A stretch of 64,000 nucleotides of DNA from Chryseobacterium indologenes (GTDB lineage: Bacteria; Bacteroidota; Bacteroidia; Flavobacteriales; Weeksellaceae): NCBI GenBank assembly GCA_001013295.1, contig LAZY01000078.1, forward strand, positions 310,001 through 374,000, written 5' to 3'. The stretch's first letter is position 1. Every line of letters begins with the position of its first letter. The notes beneath the pieces were generated by a model. It was not told the DNA's origin and did not search any database. It was given only the letters and a program-made list of their open reading frames with translations. The position numbers and the translations under genes were made by a program. Of this stretch, positions 33,933 to 42,532 are shown one piece after another.

Positions 33933-34844
33933 TTAGAAGAGTCCCTCTACAGACAGATACCTTTCTCCGGTATCATAGTTGATGGTGAGAATTTTAGCGT
34001 TAGATTGTATTTCCGGTAGATGTTTTGCGATGGCTGCCAAAGCTGCTCCTGTGGAAACCCCCACAAAAAGACCCTCTTTTTTTGCCGCATTGATCGCATA
34101 TTCATATGCTTCGTCTTTGCCCACTGTGATAACTCCATCCAGAAGGGTAATATCAAGAATGGAAGGAACGAATCCTGCTCCTAATCCCTGTAGCGGATGT
34201 GGTGCCGGGCTTCCGCCGCTTAATACGGGAGATAATTCCGGTTCTACGGCAATGACTTTGACGTTCGGGTATTTTTCTTTTACTGTTTTGGCGATCCCGG
34301 TGATATGGCCTCCGGTTCCCACTCCTGTAATGATATAATCCAGGCCGTCTGGAAAATCTTTTAAAATTTCCTGAGCTGTGGTTTCTGTATGTATCTTTAC
34401 GTTAGCAGGATTGTCAAACTGTCTTGGAATCCATGAGTTTGGAGTTTCTTCTGCCAGTTCATTGGCTTTTTCGATAGCTCCTTTCATTCCTTTTTCTCTT
34501 GGGGTAAGTACAAACTCAGCTCCATAAGCTTCCATGATCTTACGGCGTTCGATACTCATGCTTTCCGGCATTACCAGAATAAGTTTATATCCTTTCACAG
34601 CAGCTACCAATGCCAGTCCTATCCCTGTATTTCCACTTGTAGGTTCTATGATGGTGCTGTCTTTATTTAATAGTCCTTTGGCTTCTGCATCTTCAATCAT
34701 TGCCAGTGCAATTCTGTCTTTAATGCTGCCACCCGGATTGTTTTTTTCCAGTTTGATCCAGATTTCATGATCTGTGTTAAACAATTTATTGATCTTTACA
34801 ATGGGAGTGTTCCCTATTGTTTCTAATGCGTTCTGAAATTTCAT
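33933..34844 (-). CDS. cysK: Cysteine synthase A (O-acetylserine sulfhydrylase)
   Basis: A 303-residue PLP enzyme. I start at ATG 34844 (MKFQNALETIGNTPIVK), which is where the family normally begins; the longer frame to 34880 is poor. The PLP lysine is in NPGGSIKDRIA, the substrate loop is TSGNTGIGLA, the glycine loop GTGGHITG, and the phosphate-binding end is VGVSTGAALAA. It joins sulfide from CysIJ to O-acetylserine made by the neighbouring acetyltransferase. It lies 25 bases downstream of that gene. Confidence 0.95.
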   Translation of the reverse strand: MKFQNALETIGNTPIVKINKLFNTDHEIWIKLEKNNPGGSIKDRIALAMIEDAEAKGLLNKDSTIIEPTSGNTGIGLALVAAVKGYKLILVMPESMSIERRKIMEAYGAEFVLTPREKGMKGAIEKANELAEETPNSWIPRQFDNPANVKIHTETTAQEILKDFPDGLDYIITGVGTGGHITGIAKTVKEKYPNVKVIAVEPELSPVLSGGSPAPHPLQGLGAGFVPSILDITLLDGVITVGKDEAYEYAINAAKKEGLFVGVSTGAALAAIAKHLPEIQSNAKILTINYDTGERYLSVEGLF

Positions 34845-34869
34845 ATCAATATCATTTTTATTTTTTGTT

Positions 34870-35700
34870 TTAAATGACAAAGGTTAAAGATTCCGGTAAG
34901 GAAGTATTGTCCTTTATTTTTATTTCACTTTTATGATAGACCAGAGAATGGGCAGGAACATCCTGAGTGATCCATACATTTCCTCCTATGATGCTTTCTC
35001 TGCCTATTGTGGTGTTTCCTCCTAAAATGGTTGCTCCCGAATAGATAATGACATCATCTTCAATATTGGGATGCCTTTTCTGGTTAGCCTTTTCTTTGGA
35101 AACATTCAAGGCTCCAAGAGTGACGCCCTGATATATTTTAACATGGTTTCCAATCACGGTTGTTTCTCCGATCACTATTCCGGTTCCGTGGTCTATAAAG
35201 AAAGACTCCCCGATCACAGCTCCCGGGTGGATGTCAATGCCTGTTTTGCTGTGTGCATATTCTGAAATCACCCGAGGTAGTATCTTTACTTTCTGATTCC
35301 ACAGCTGGTGTGAAATACGGTATACATAAGTGGCAAAAAAGCCAGGATAGGCAAGGTATACTTCTTCCAGTGAGTCGGCAGCAGGGTCAAATTCCAGAAT
35401 CGATTTGGCATCCAGTACCAACTGATCATATAATTCAGGTAAAGCTTCAAAGAACTGATTAACATGTTTTTCGGTAGTTCCCTGATCTCCTGTTACAATA
35501 TTTATAAGGTCAGAAAGTGTTTTGTGCAGTCCTTCAAAATGGCTCTTCAATTGATCCTGAGAGCAATCATGTAGAGGCAGAAAAAGAACTTCATACAGAT
35601 CTTTAACCCATTTTTTAGTCTTTATTTTATCAAAGAATCCATGAACATTATTTTGCTTGCTGTGATGGATTCTTTCAATTAAATGATTGGAAATTGCCAT
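34870..35700 (-). CDS. cysE: Serine O-acetyltransferase
   Basis: A 276-residue enzyme of the EpsC branch: a long helical N-terminal half (to about 150) and a left-handed beta-helix of hexapeptide repeats (GIDIHPGAVIGESFFIDHGT, VIGNHVKIYQGVTLGAL, DDVIIYSGATILGG), with the catalytic His/Asp in DIHPGA and DHGTG. It acetylates serine from acetyl-CoA to give O-acetylserine, the substrate of CysK next door. The C-terminal tail ends LTFVI rather than the usual Ile-terminated peptide, but does end in Ile, which can bind CysK in the cysteine synthase complex. Confidence 0.93.
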   Translation of the reverse strand: MAISNHLIERIHHSKQNNVHGFFDKIKTKKWVKDLYEVLFLPLHDCSQDQLKSHFEGLHKTLSDLINIVTGDQGTTEKHVNQFFEALPELYDQLVLDAKSILEFDPAADSLEEVYLAYPGFFATYVYRISHQLWNQKVKILPRVISEYAHSKTGIDIHPGAVIGESFFIDHGTGIVIGETTVIGNHVKIYQGVTLGALNVSKEKANQKRHPNIEDDVIIYSGATILGGNTTIGRESIIGGNVWITQDVPAHSLVYHKSEIKIKDNTSLPESLTFVI

Positions 35701-35705
35701 TTTTT

Positions 35706-36944
35706 CTATTGAATTATACAGGCTGCAACCGTTGAATTGGACGTTTCATCCACCAAAATTGCAGATCCCGTTGTTTTATTATGCGTAAAACTATCATAGA
35801 CCAAAGGTTGTGCCGTTCGCAGGGTTACTTTTACAATTTCATTAAGCTTAATATCATTCTCTATAGCTTCCCTGTTGAGTGTATTGACATTGATCTTGTA
35901 CTCTACTTCTTTTACCACAGCTTTCACCAGTCGGCTGTTTTGCTGAAGCAGGTATTTATTCCCCGGTTGCAGGGGTTTCTGATCAAGCCAGCACAAAAGA
36001 ACTTCGAGATCTTTTTCTACAGCAGGAAGCTGTTCTTCTGTTGCAAAAACATCTCCTCTGCTGATGTCCAGATCATGCGCAATATGAATCACCGCAGGCT
36101 GACCTTCAAAGGCTTCCTCTTTTTCTACTCCATGAATTTCAATTTTAGAGATCTCACTCGTTAAATTGGCCGGAAGAATGTGGATCTGGTCTCCTTTTTT
36201 GAAGGTACCGCTCAATATCTGTCCTGCATATCCCCGGTAATCATGTAATTCTTCGGTCTGAGGACGAATCACGTACTGAACCTGGAAACGGCTTCCGTTA
36301 TTTTTCTCTTCATGCAGGGTTACTTCTTCCAGATATTCAAGAAGAGAATTTCCTTTATACCATTCTGTTCTGGAGGAAGTGGTAACGATATTATCTCCTT
36401 TCAATGCAGAGATCGGAAAATAACTTACCTCATTCAGTTCCAGGTTTTCTGCAATTTTGGAATAGTCAGATTTAATCGTTTCAAAGACTTCTTCCGAATA
36501 ATCTACCATGTCCATTTTGTTAATGGCCACTGCTACCTTTTTCAGTTTCAACAAAGAAGCAATGATAGAATGTCTTCTGGTCTGCTCAATCACTCCTTTT
36601 CTGGCATCAATAAGAATGACCATCAGATCGGAATTGGAGGCTCCGGTAATCATATTCCGGGTGTACTGTACATGGCCCGGAGCATCGGCAATAATAAACT
36701 TTCTTTTGGGTGTTGAGAAATACCGGTAAGCAACGTCAATGGTGATTCCCTGTTCTCTCTCAGCCCTCAACCCGTCTGTTAAAAGGGCAAGGTCTACACC
36801 GTCTTCATTTTTGTTTTTAGAATGTTTTTCCAGGACTTCCAGCTGATCCTGCAAAATACTTTTGCTATCGTAAAGCAGTCGTCCGATAAGGGTACTTTTA
36901 CCGTCATCTACGCTTCCTGCTGTTATAAATCTTAATATATCCAT
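35706..36944 (-). CDS. cysN: Sulfate adenylyltransferase subunit 1 (GTPase)
   Basis: A 412-residue EF-Tu-like GTPase with G1 AGSVDDGKSTLIGRLLYDSK (9-28), G3 DAPGH, G4 NKMD and G5-region SALKGDN. Two beta-barrel domains complete it (YRGYAGQILSGTFKKGDQIH and after). No APS-kinase (CysC) domain is fused at the C-terminus, in keeping with an APS-reducing pathway. GTP hydrolysis drives sulfate activation by CysD, whose gene is just upstream; cysE follows five bases after the stop. Confidence 0.95.
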   Translation of the reverse strand: MDILRFITAGSVDDGKSTLIGRLLYDSKSILQDQLEVLEKHSKNKNEDGVDLALLTDGLRAEREQGITIDVAYRYFSTPKRKFIIADAPGHVQYTRNMITGASNSDLMVILIDARKGVIEQTRRHSIIASLLKLKKVAVAINKMDMVDYSEEVFETIKSDYSKIAENLELNEVSYFPISALKGDNIVTTSSRTEWYKGNSLLEYLEEVTLHEEKNNGSRFQVQYVIRPQTEELHDYRGYAGQILSGTFKKGDQIHILPANLTSEISKIEIHGVEKEEAFEGQPAVIHIAHDLDISRGDVFATEEQLPAVEKDLEVLLCWLDQKPLQPGNKYLLQQNSRLVKAVVKEVEYKINVNTLNREAIENDIKLNEIVKVTLRTAQPLVYDSFTHNKTTGSAILVDETSNSTVAACIIQ

Positions 36945-36961
36945 CCGTTTTGATTATAAGT

Positions 36962-36987
36962 AATGAGTAATGGGCAATGAGTAATGT
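36962..36987. repeat. Short direct repeat in the cysD-cysN spacer
   Basis: AATGAGTAATG occurs at 36962 and again at 36977 (15-base period). The 103-base spacer is longer than others in the operon and holds no gene. Confidence 0.55.
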
Positions 36988-37047
36988 AAGGGTGTTATAA
37001 GTAAAAGGCTGTCAATTTTATTACCTGTTTCATTGCTGATTGCTTAT

Positions 37048-37956
37048 CTAAAAATAGCCTCCTTTTTTTCTGTCCTCCATTGCAGCTTCGGTTACCCTAT
37101 CATCAATTCGCGTTTCTCCACGTTCTGATATTCTGGTGGCAACAATTTCTTCGATCACAGCATCAATAGTTTCTGCGTAAGATTCTACAGCGGCGGTACA
37201 GGTCATATCTCCAACGGTTCTGTAGCGTATTTTCCTGGTGGTGACAATATCATTCGGTTCCAGAAATACATGCTCGGAATTGGCAAGCCATTGTCCGTTG
37301 AAGTCTACCACTTCCCTTTCGTGCGAGAAATAGATAGAAGGCAGATCGATTTTTTCTCTGCGGATATAATTCCAGATGTCAAGCTCTGTCCAGTTGCTGA
37401 TCGGGAATATTCTTACATTTTCTCCTTTATGAATCTTGCCGTTGAAGATATTCCACAGTTCAGGGCGCTGAAGTTTCGGATCCCATTGCCCGAATTCATC
37501 ACGAACAGAGAATATCCTTTCTTTTGCCCGGGCTTTTTCTTCATCTCTTCTGGCTCCACCAATACAGGCATCAAATTCAAATTCTTCTATCGTATCCAGT
37601 AAGGTATAGGTCTGGAGCCAGTTTCTGCTTGGAAATTTTCCTTTCGCTTCGGTCAGCTTTTTACTTTTTATAGTGTCTTCTACTTTTCTTGCCACTAAAG
37701 TAACATTCAGCTGATCTACCAGTTGATCACGAAACTCCAGCACTTCAGGGAAATTGTGTCCTGTATCTACATGAACGAATGTAAACGGGATCTTTCCGTG
37801 AAGAAATGCTTTTCTCGCCAGGTGAGCCAGGACGATACTGTCTTTTCCTCCGCTGAATAACAAGGCAGGGCGCTCAAACTGTCCCGCTACTTCTCTGAGT
37901 ATGTAAATAGATTCGGCTTCCAGCTGATCTAAGTAGTTTAATTGATGTCTTGACAT
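37048..37956 (-). CDS. cysD: Sulfate adenylyltransferase subunit 2
   Basis: A 302-residue ATP-sulfurylase small subunit. I take ATG 37956 (MSRHQLNYLDQLEAESIYIL), the normal start of the family, and not the 39-codon longer frame that overlaps cysH. The PP-loop is LLFSGGKDSIVLAHLA; the family marks CIGGARRDEEKARAKERIFS and the C-terminal RISERGETRIDDR are complete. It forms APS from sulfate and ATP with CysN as GTPase partner. It lies 10 bases downstream of cysH. Confidence 0.95.
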   Translation of the reverse strand: MSRHQLNYLDQLEAESIYILREVAGQFERPALLFSGGKDSIVLAHLARKAFLHGKIPFTFVHVDTGHNFPEVLEFRDQLVDQLNVTLVARKVEDTIKSKKLTEAKGKFPSRNWLQTYTLLDTIEEFEFDACIGGARRDEEKARAKERIFSVRDEFGQWDPKLQRPELWNIFNGKIHKGENVRIFPISNWTELDIWNYIRREKIDLPSIYFSHEREVVDFNGQWLANSEHVFLEPNDIVTTRKIRYRTVGDMTCTAAVESYAETIDAVIEEIVATRISERGETRIDDRVTEAAMEDRKKGGYF

Positions 37957-37966
37957 TTTTTCTTTT

Positions 37967-38680
37967 TTATTGATGAATATGTAGACCGCACTCTTTTTTA
38001 TTGGCATCTTCCCACCACCAGCGGCCGGCTCTGAAATCCTCTCCTTCCTTGATGGCTCTGGTACAGGGAGCACATCCTATGCTTACAAAGCCTTTTTTAT
38101 GAAGAGAGTTATAAGGCAGATGATATGCTTTTACATAATCCGTTACCTGTTCTGAAGACCAATGAAGAAGCGGATGAAACTTGATGATCTTATTATCAGG
38201 GTCCCATTCTATTTGCGGCATATTCTGTCTGTTAGGAGAATGTTCCGCTCTTAAGCCCGTTATCCACACCTTATACCCTTCTAATGCTTTTTTCAGAGGT
38301 TGTACTTTACGGATCGTACAGCATGCTTTCCTCTGCTCCACCGACTGATAAAATGAATCCGGTCCGTTTTCCGTTACAAATTTTTTTAATTGTTCTGTAT
38401 CCGGATAATACGCTTTGATGTCTTTTTTGAAAAAAGCTTTCGTATTGGTCCAGGTTTCATAGGTCTGCTCAAAAAGACGTCCTGTATCCAAAGTGAATAT
38501 ATCAATATCCAGGTTTTTGATCAGATGAGTGATCACCTGGTCTTCATAACTGAAACTGGTGGAAAAGATAACCTTACCGGGAAACCTGTCGGCTAATATC
38601 TGCAGCTCATTATTCTGAAATGAGCTTTCCAGAGACTCTTCCAGAAGTGTATCAAATTCGTTTTTCAGATCTTTTTCCAT
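37967..38680 (-). CDS. cysH: Assimilatory APS reductase (4Fe-4S, CysH family)
   Basis: A 237-residue PAPS/APS reductase. The P-loop-like FSTSFSYEDQVI opens the fold. Two cysteine pairs, C120-C121 (KACC) and C203/C206 (GCAPC), are the 4Fe-4S ligands that mark APS-using reductases, and the catalytic Cys231 lies in the terminal ECGLH. That the substrate is APS agrees with the absence of APS kinase (cysC) in this cluster. First gene of the cys operon; a promoter with a possible operator lies at 38703-38740. Confidence 0.95.
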   Translation of the reverse strand: MEKDLKNEFDTLLEESLESSFQNNELQILADRFPGKVIFSTSFSYEDQVITHLIKNLDIDIFTLDTGRLFEQTYETWTNTKAFFKKDIKAYYPDTEQLKKFVTENGPDSFYQSVEQRKACCTIRKVQPLKKALEGYKVWITGLRAEHSPNRQNMPQIEWDPDNKIIKFHPLLHWSSEQVTDYVKAYHLPYNSLHKKGFVSIGCAPCTRAIKEGEDFRAGRWWWEDANKKECGLHIHQ

Positions 38681-38702
38681 ATCCTATTGAAATTAAGTAT
38701 TG

Positions 38703-38740
38703 CAAATATATACAAAATTCTATAACTCCTATCAAAATAG
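38703..38740 (-). promoter_or_regulatory. Promoter and candidate operator of the cys operon
   Basis: On the minus strand TATATTTG (38703-38710) fits TAnnTTTG, with TTTG at 38733-38736, 22 bases upstream. The palindrome CTAT-CAAA-ATAG (38729-38740) overlaps the -33 element, a place where the adjacent Rrf2 regulator could block transcription. Confidence 0.6.
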
Positions 38741-38760
38741 TAGAATTTAAATGAAAAAAA

Positions 38761-39177
38761 TTATTTTTGGTTGATAAACTTAGTCAGAGTGGCCTCCATC
38801 ATGCTTTTTCTGGTTTTTTCACGAACGATCATTAATTCGTTTCTAAGGTAACACTCTGCTTCATCTACACAGTCATCACAGGCTTCATAGAAATTCAGAG
38901 AAACGCAGGGAGTAAGCGCAATAGGCCCATCGAAGATGCGGTAAATATCAGCCAGAGAGACGTCATCAGGGGATTTTAATAAGTAATACCCTCCTACTTT
39001 ACCTTGCTTGCTGTTGACAAGCTTGACTCTTTTAAGTTCCAAAAGAATCTGCTCCAGGAATTTTTTAGGGATGTTCTCGTCCTGTGCAATAACTGAGGTG
39101 GGCAGATAGCCTTGATTGTAATTTCTTGCTAGTCTGACCATTGCTTTTAACGCATATTTGCACCTTTTCGACATCAT
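38761..39177 (-). CDS. Rrf2-family regulator, CymR-like by context
   Basis: A 138-residue Rrf2 protein: winged HTH at about 5-70 (KYALKAMVRLARNY, IPKKFLEQILLELKRVKLV, QGKVGGYYL) and a C-terminal helix. It has four cysteines in the loop region, C91, C100, C103 and C109 (spacing 8-2-5), which could hold an iron-sulfur cluster as in IscR or NsrR, or sense thiols. The gene directly precedes cysH on the same strand. CymR, an Rrf2 protein, controls cysteine metabolism in firmicutes together with CysK, so a similar role is likely here, by analogy only. M2 is an alternative start. Confidence 0.82.
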   Translation of the reverse strand: MMSKRCKYALKAMVRLARNYNQGYLPTSVIAQDENIPKKFLEQILLELKRVKLVNSKQGKVGGYYLLKSPDDVSLADIYRIFDGPIALTPCVSLNFYEACDDCVDEAECYLRNELMIVREKTRKSMMEATLTKFINQK

Positions 39178-39298
39178 AATTCCTGCAAGTTATGATAAAT
39201 TATCTGATAAATGAAATGTTTTCCGTGAGAGGTGGTAATTATCTTTCCACACTAAATTTTTAATCCAGAATCTTAACTTTTCTATTAATTTTTTTCGA

Positions 39299-39417
39299 AC
39301 CATTAAGTAGTATTAAGAAGAAAAGAATATTAAGAAGGAGCTTCGCTTTAAGAGTTACCTTAAAAATCTTTGATTTTTCCCTTAACTATTCTCAATAACT
39401 TCACTATCCTTAATGGT
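39299..39417. repeat. Family 3 intergenic inverted repeat
   Basis: 119 bases bounded by perfect 9-base ends ACCATTAAG/CTTAATGGT, continued imperfectly by TAGTATTAAG against ACTTCACTATC. AT-rich, no open frame. It occupies the middle of the 370-base spacer between the Rrf2 and GNAT genes; the remainder shows nothing I can name. Confidence 0.6.
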
Positions 39418-39547
39418 GAAAAAAATGTTGAGTCACAAGGTTTTTTAAACAGTTTAGTTTTCAGAAGATCCTCGCTTTTCAGAATATCTCAATGCTAAAA
39501 CACCTTTCTCCAAAGAGGCGTCAGATCAAAGATTTGACAGCGTGGCT

Positions 39548-40060
39548 TTAGCTTTCCTGTAAAATAAAATAAGCCAATTCCCTGTTTTCCCGCACTAAAT
39601 TTTCTATCCTTTTGAATCCACTTTTAAGAAGTACTTTTTGTGAACCGATATTATCAAGGTCCGTTAAAGCAACAATATCCTTGTTGGTATCAGCGGTAAG
39701 GCAATAGCTGGTAAGTGCTTTACAAATCTGGGTCCCCAATCCTTTTCCCCAATAGTTTTCTCTGAGCATATACCCTATTTCTGTCCGGTCTGTATTTTCA
39801 GCAAAAGTCCTGGCGAGGCATACTCCAACAAAATCATCATTCTGAGTATTAAATATTCCCCACCTGCTGAGTGGTCCTTCTTGATAATCTGATAATGCTT
39901 TTTCAAACATCCCTTTGAGTTCTTCAGGAGATTTATAAGGAAGATAGCGGGTTACGTTTTCATTTTTAAACAGATCTAAGAATAAATGGAGCTCCTGAGG
40001 GGTAAACTTCCGTATAATGATGGTATCGTTTTTATAGTACATAAAGTCAAGAATCGTCAT
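39548..40060 (-). CDS. GNAT N-acetyltransferase (RimJ/RimL-like)
   Basis: A 170-residue GNAT domain of the RimJ/RimL type: start IIIRKFTPQELHLFLDLF, central GVCLARTFAENTDRTEIGYM, the acetyl-CoA loop ENYWGKGLGTQICKAL (about 101-116) and the terminal NIGSQKVLLKSGFKRIE. Members acetylate ribosomal-protein N-termini, antibiotics or metabolites; the substrate here is unknown. It stands alone and diverges from the aminopeptidase gene. A start at M7 (MYYKND) is possible. Confidence 0.88.
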   Translation of the reverse strand: MTILDFMYYKNDTIIIRKFTPQELHLFLDLFKNENVTRYLPYKSPEELKGMFEKALSDYQEGPLSRWGIFNTQNDDFVGVCLARTFAENTDRTEIGYMLRENYWGKGLGTQICKALTSYCLTADTNKDIVALTDLDNIGSQKVLLKSGFKRIENLVRENRELAYFILQES

Positions 40061-40236
40061 AATGTTATAATGACCTAATAAAAGTACATAAATAAATTTA
40101 CAAAAGCCGGTTGCTCCTGCAATTAATCAGTTTCAAAAATAAACTTATGTGTGAGAAAATAATTCAGAGGTTATTGTAAGGTTTAAAACAGGTCAAAATC
40201 GTAACTTTAACCTTTAAAATAAAAACTATTCATAAA

Positions 40237-41631
40237 ATGTTTTCAGTACAAACTTATCAGGACCGAAGAGCAGTATTACAAAGCAATGTAGCCAGTGGAA
40301 TCTTATTATTTCTTGGAAATATAGAAAATCCGGTGAATTTTGAGCACAATCCTTATTATTTCCGCCAGGATAGTACCTATTTATATTATTTCGGAATTCA
40401 GGAACCCCGGATTGCCGCGATCATTGATATTGATGAAAATAAAACTATTATTTTCGGAGATGAACTGAGCATCGATGATATTGTATGGATGGGCAGACAG
40501 GAAACCCTGAAAGAGAAAAGTCTGAAATCCGGGGTACAGGAAACTTTACCTTATGCAGCACTTGCACAGTATATTCTGAAAGCACAGGCTTCCGGCAGAA
40601 AGGTGCATTACCTTCCACCCTATCAGTCATCCAATAAAATCATATTGTCTGATCTTTTAGGAATAAAAATAGGAGAACTGCAGCCTTCTGTTGAAATGAT
40701 CAAAGCAGTTGCAAAACAACGTTCTGTAAAAGAAGCTCAAGAAATCGTACAGATAGAACAAGCTGTGAACGTATCCAATGAAATGCACCTGTTGGCAATG
40801 CGTATGGCAAGACCAGGCATCAAAGAATACGAAATAGCCAATGCCATTCAGTATCTGGCAGCCAATAAAGAATGTCAGATGTCTTACCCTCCTATTGTTA
40901 CGATCAACGGAGGTATTCTTCATAATCATTACCGTCTCAATACCCTGAAAGAAGGAGATCTTTTCCTTAATGATTCCGGAGCGGAAACGTCAATGGGATA
41001 TGCGGGTGATCTGACCAGAACATTTCCTGTCAGCGATACGTTTACTTCCAAACAAAAAGAGTTGTATGAGATTGTTCTGAATGCTTTTAACAATGCTCAA
41101 AGTCTTCTGAAACCCGGGATCCGTTTCAAAGATATTCATCTGAAAGCGGCTCAGCATCTTGTAGAAGGTCTTACTGATCTGGGATTGATGAAAGGAGATC
41201 CTGAAGAAGCGGTTAAGAACCATGCCCATACCCTGTTTTTCCAGTGCGGATTGGGGCATATGATGGGTCTTGACGTACATGATATGGAAGATCTTGGTGA
41301 GCAATATATAGGCTATACTGAAGAAGACCCAAAGGATACGAAAACATTTGGGCTTAAATCTTTACGTTTAGGTAAGGCTTTAGAAGCCGGATTTGTATTG
41401 ACGGTTGAACCGGGGATTTACATTATCCCGGAACTGATCGATATATGGCAGTCTGAAAATAAAAACGCAGACTTTATTAATTATGATAAAGTGAATGAAT
41501 ACCGAAATTTCGGAGGAGTCCGTATAGAAGATAACTTCCTGATTACAGATGATGGTTACAGGCTGTTGGGGAATGGTTTGATCAAAACGGCTGAAGAAAT
41601 TGAAAATTACAGAAGAGAACATTTAGCATAA
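40237..41631 (+). CDS. pepP: Xaa-Pro aminopeptidase (aminopeptidase P, M24B)
   Basis: A 464-residue peptidase with an N-terminal creatinase-like domain (1-160) and the M24 'pita-bread' domain. All five metal ligands are recognisable: D246 (NDSGAE), D258 (AGDLTRTF), H341 (CGLGHMMGLDVHD), E391 (VEPGIY) and E431 (VRIEDN). It removes the N-terminal residue from peptides whose second residue is proline, using two Mn ions. No signal peptide, so cytosolic. Transcribed alone; a hairpin terminator follows 30 bases after the stop. Confidence 0.94.
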   Translation: MFSVQTYQDRRAVLQSNVASGILLFLGNIENPVNFEHNPYYFRQDSTYLYYFGIQEPRIAAIIDIDENKTIIFGDELSIDDIVWMGRQETLKEKSLKSGVQETLPYAALAQYILKAQASGRKVHYLPPYQSSNKIILSDLLGIKIGELQPSVEMIKAVAKQRSVKEAQEIVQIEQAVNVSNEMHLLAMRMARPGIKEYEIANAIQYLAANKECQMSYPPIVTINGGILHNHYRLNTLKEGDLFLNDSGAETSMGYAGDLTRTFPVSDTFTSKQKELYEIVLNAFNNAQSLLKPGIRFKDIHLKAAQHLVEGLTDLGLMKGDPEEAVKNHAHTLFFQCGLGHMMGLDVHDMEDLGEQYIGYTEEDPKDTKTFGLKSLRLGKALEAGFVLTVEPGIYIIPELIDIWQSENKNADFINYDKVNEYRNFGGVRIEDNFLITDDGYRLLGNGLIKTAEEIENYRREHLA

Positions 41632-41661
41632 TTCAGAACCATATTTCCCAATATAAAAAAC

Positions 41662-41681
41662 TCCCCGGAGTGATCCGGGGA
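41662..41681 (+). terminator. Terminator of the aminopeptidase P gene
   Basis: TCCCCGGA/TCCGGGGA with loop GTGA, 8-bp GC-rich stem between an A6 run and AATAAAAG. Confidence 0.8.
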
Positions 41682-41847
41682 ATAAAAGTGTCAAAACCTG
41701 TATTTTATATAGTGATGTAAAGTGATGTTGAATTAAAAGCAACAATGAATATGCCGAATTAGTCACAATTGAATGAAATGTGACTTTTTGTGGTACCTTT
41801 TTTTAATAAAGCATCATCTATCTTCCAAAAATCTATTTTAATTATCC

Positions 41848-41855
41848 TATTTTTG
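41848..41855 (+). promoter_or_regulatory. Candidate -7 box of the 3-methyladenine glycosylase gene
   Basis: TATTTTTG matches TAnnTTTG and lies 28 bases before the proposed TTG start at 41883. It overlaps any longer version of the coding frame and so supports the shorter one. No clear -33 element. Confidence 0.4.
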
Positions 41856-41882
41856 AGTAAAGAACTCCTAAAAACATTCCTT

Positions 41883-42488
41883 TTGAAACTACCGCTCTCC
41901 TATTATTCTAATCAAGACGTTCTTTTTCTGGCTCAGGATCTTTTAGGAAAGGTGCTTTTTACAGAAATTAAGGGTGCTGTCACAGCAGGTATTATTGTTG
42001 AAACCGAAGCCTATTTCGGAGTGACAGATAAAGCTTCTCATGCCTATGGGGGAAGACGAACGGATCGAACCGATACTTTGTACAGCCACGGCGGTATTTC
42101 TTATGTGTATTTGTGCTATGGAATTCATCATCTTTTTAATGTAGTAACTTCTGTAAAGGATGAACCTCATGCAGTATTGGTAAGAGCTGTTGAACCATTT
42201 ATTGGCAGGGAAATAATGGAAACCAGACGCAATATGCCAGCTTCCCGAGCCGCAATCTCTTCAGGTCCCGGTTCTGCTGCAAAAGCTCTTGGGATCGACC
42301 GGAATTTTAATAAAAAAGACCTCACCGGAAATGAAATCTGGATTGAAGATCATGGAATTCAGTATACTCCTGATGAAATTATTGCAAGTACCCGTATAGG
42401 TGTTGCGTATGCCCAGGAAGATGCCCTTCTGCCATGGCGCTTTTTTGTGAAGGATAATAAATATGTAAGTAAGCCTAATAAGATCTGA
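41883..42488 (+). CDS. DNA-3-methyladenine glycosylase (AAG/MPG type)
   Basis: About 201 residues in the AAG family. Homologues begin near LPLSYYSNQDVLFLAQDLLG, so I start at TTG 41883; the frame continues open upstream to 41790, but that part looks non-coding and covers a -7 box. The catalytic Glu lies in GIIVETEAY, followed by the AAG signature ASHAYGGRRTDRT, and the tyrosines of ISYVYLCYGIHHLFNVV flank the flipped base. It removes alkylated and deaminated purines. It converges on a second DNA glycosylase, MUG. Confidence 0.88.
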   Translation: MKLPLSYYSNQDVLFLAQDLLGKVLFTEIKGAVTAGIIVETEAYFGVTDKASHAYGGRRTDRTDTLYSHGGISYVYLCYGIHHLFNVVTSVKDEPHAVLVRAVEPFIGREIMETRRNMPASRAAISSGPGSAAKALGIDRNFNKKDLTGNEIWIEDHGIQYTPDEIIASTRIGVAYAQEDALLPWRFFVKDNKYVSKPNKI

Positions 42489-42532
42489 AAGGTTTTCAAA
42501 AGGAGTGACCTTTAATCTGGAAATTATATTTA

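Noticed and set aside
37957..38073. N-terminal extension of cysD
   Set aside because: Overlaps the end of cysH by 107 bases and does not belong to the family; the start at 37956 fits.
38681..38760. SAM- or cobalamin-type riboswitch upstream of the cys operon
   Set aside because: Only 80 bases, AT-rich, holding a promoter and one small palindrome; no room for an aptamer.
41790..41882. 31-codon extension of the 3-methyladenine glycosylase
   Set aside because: Lies over a -7 promoter-like box and is unlike the family's N-terminus.
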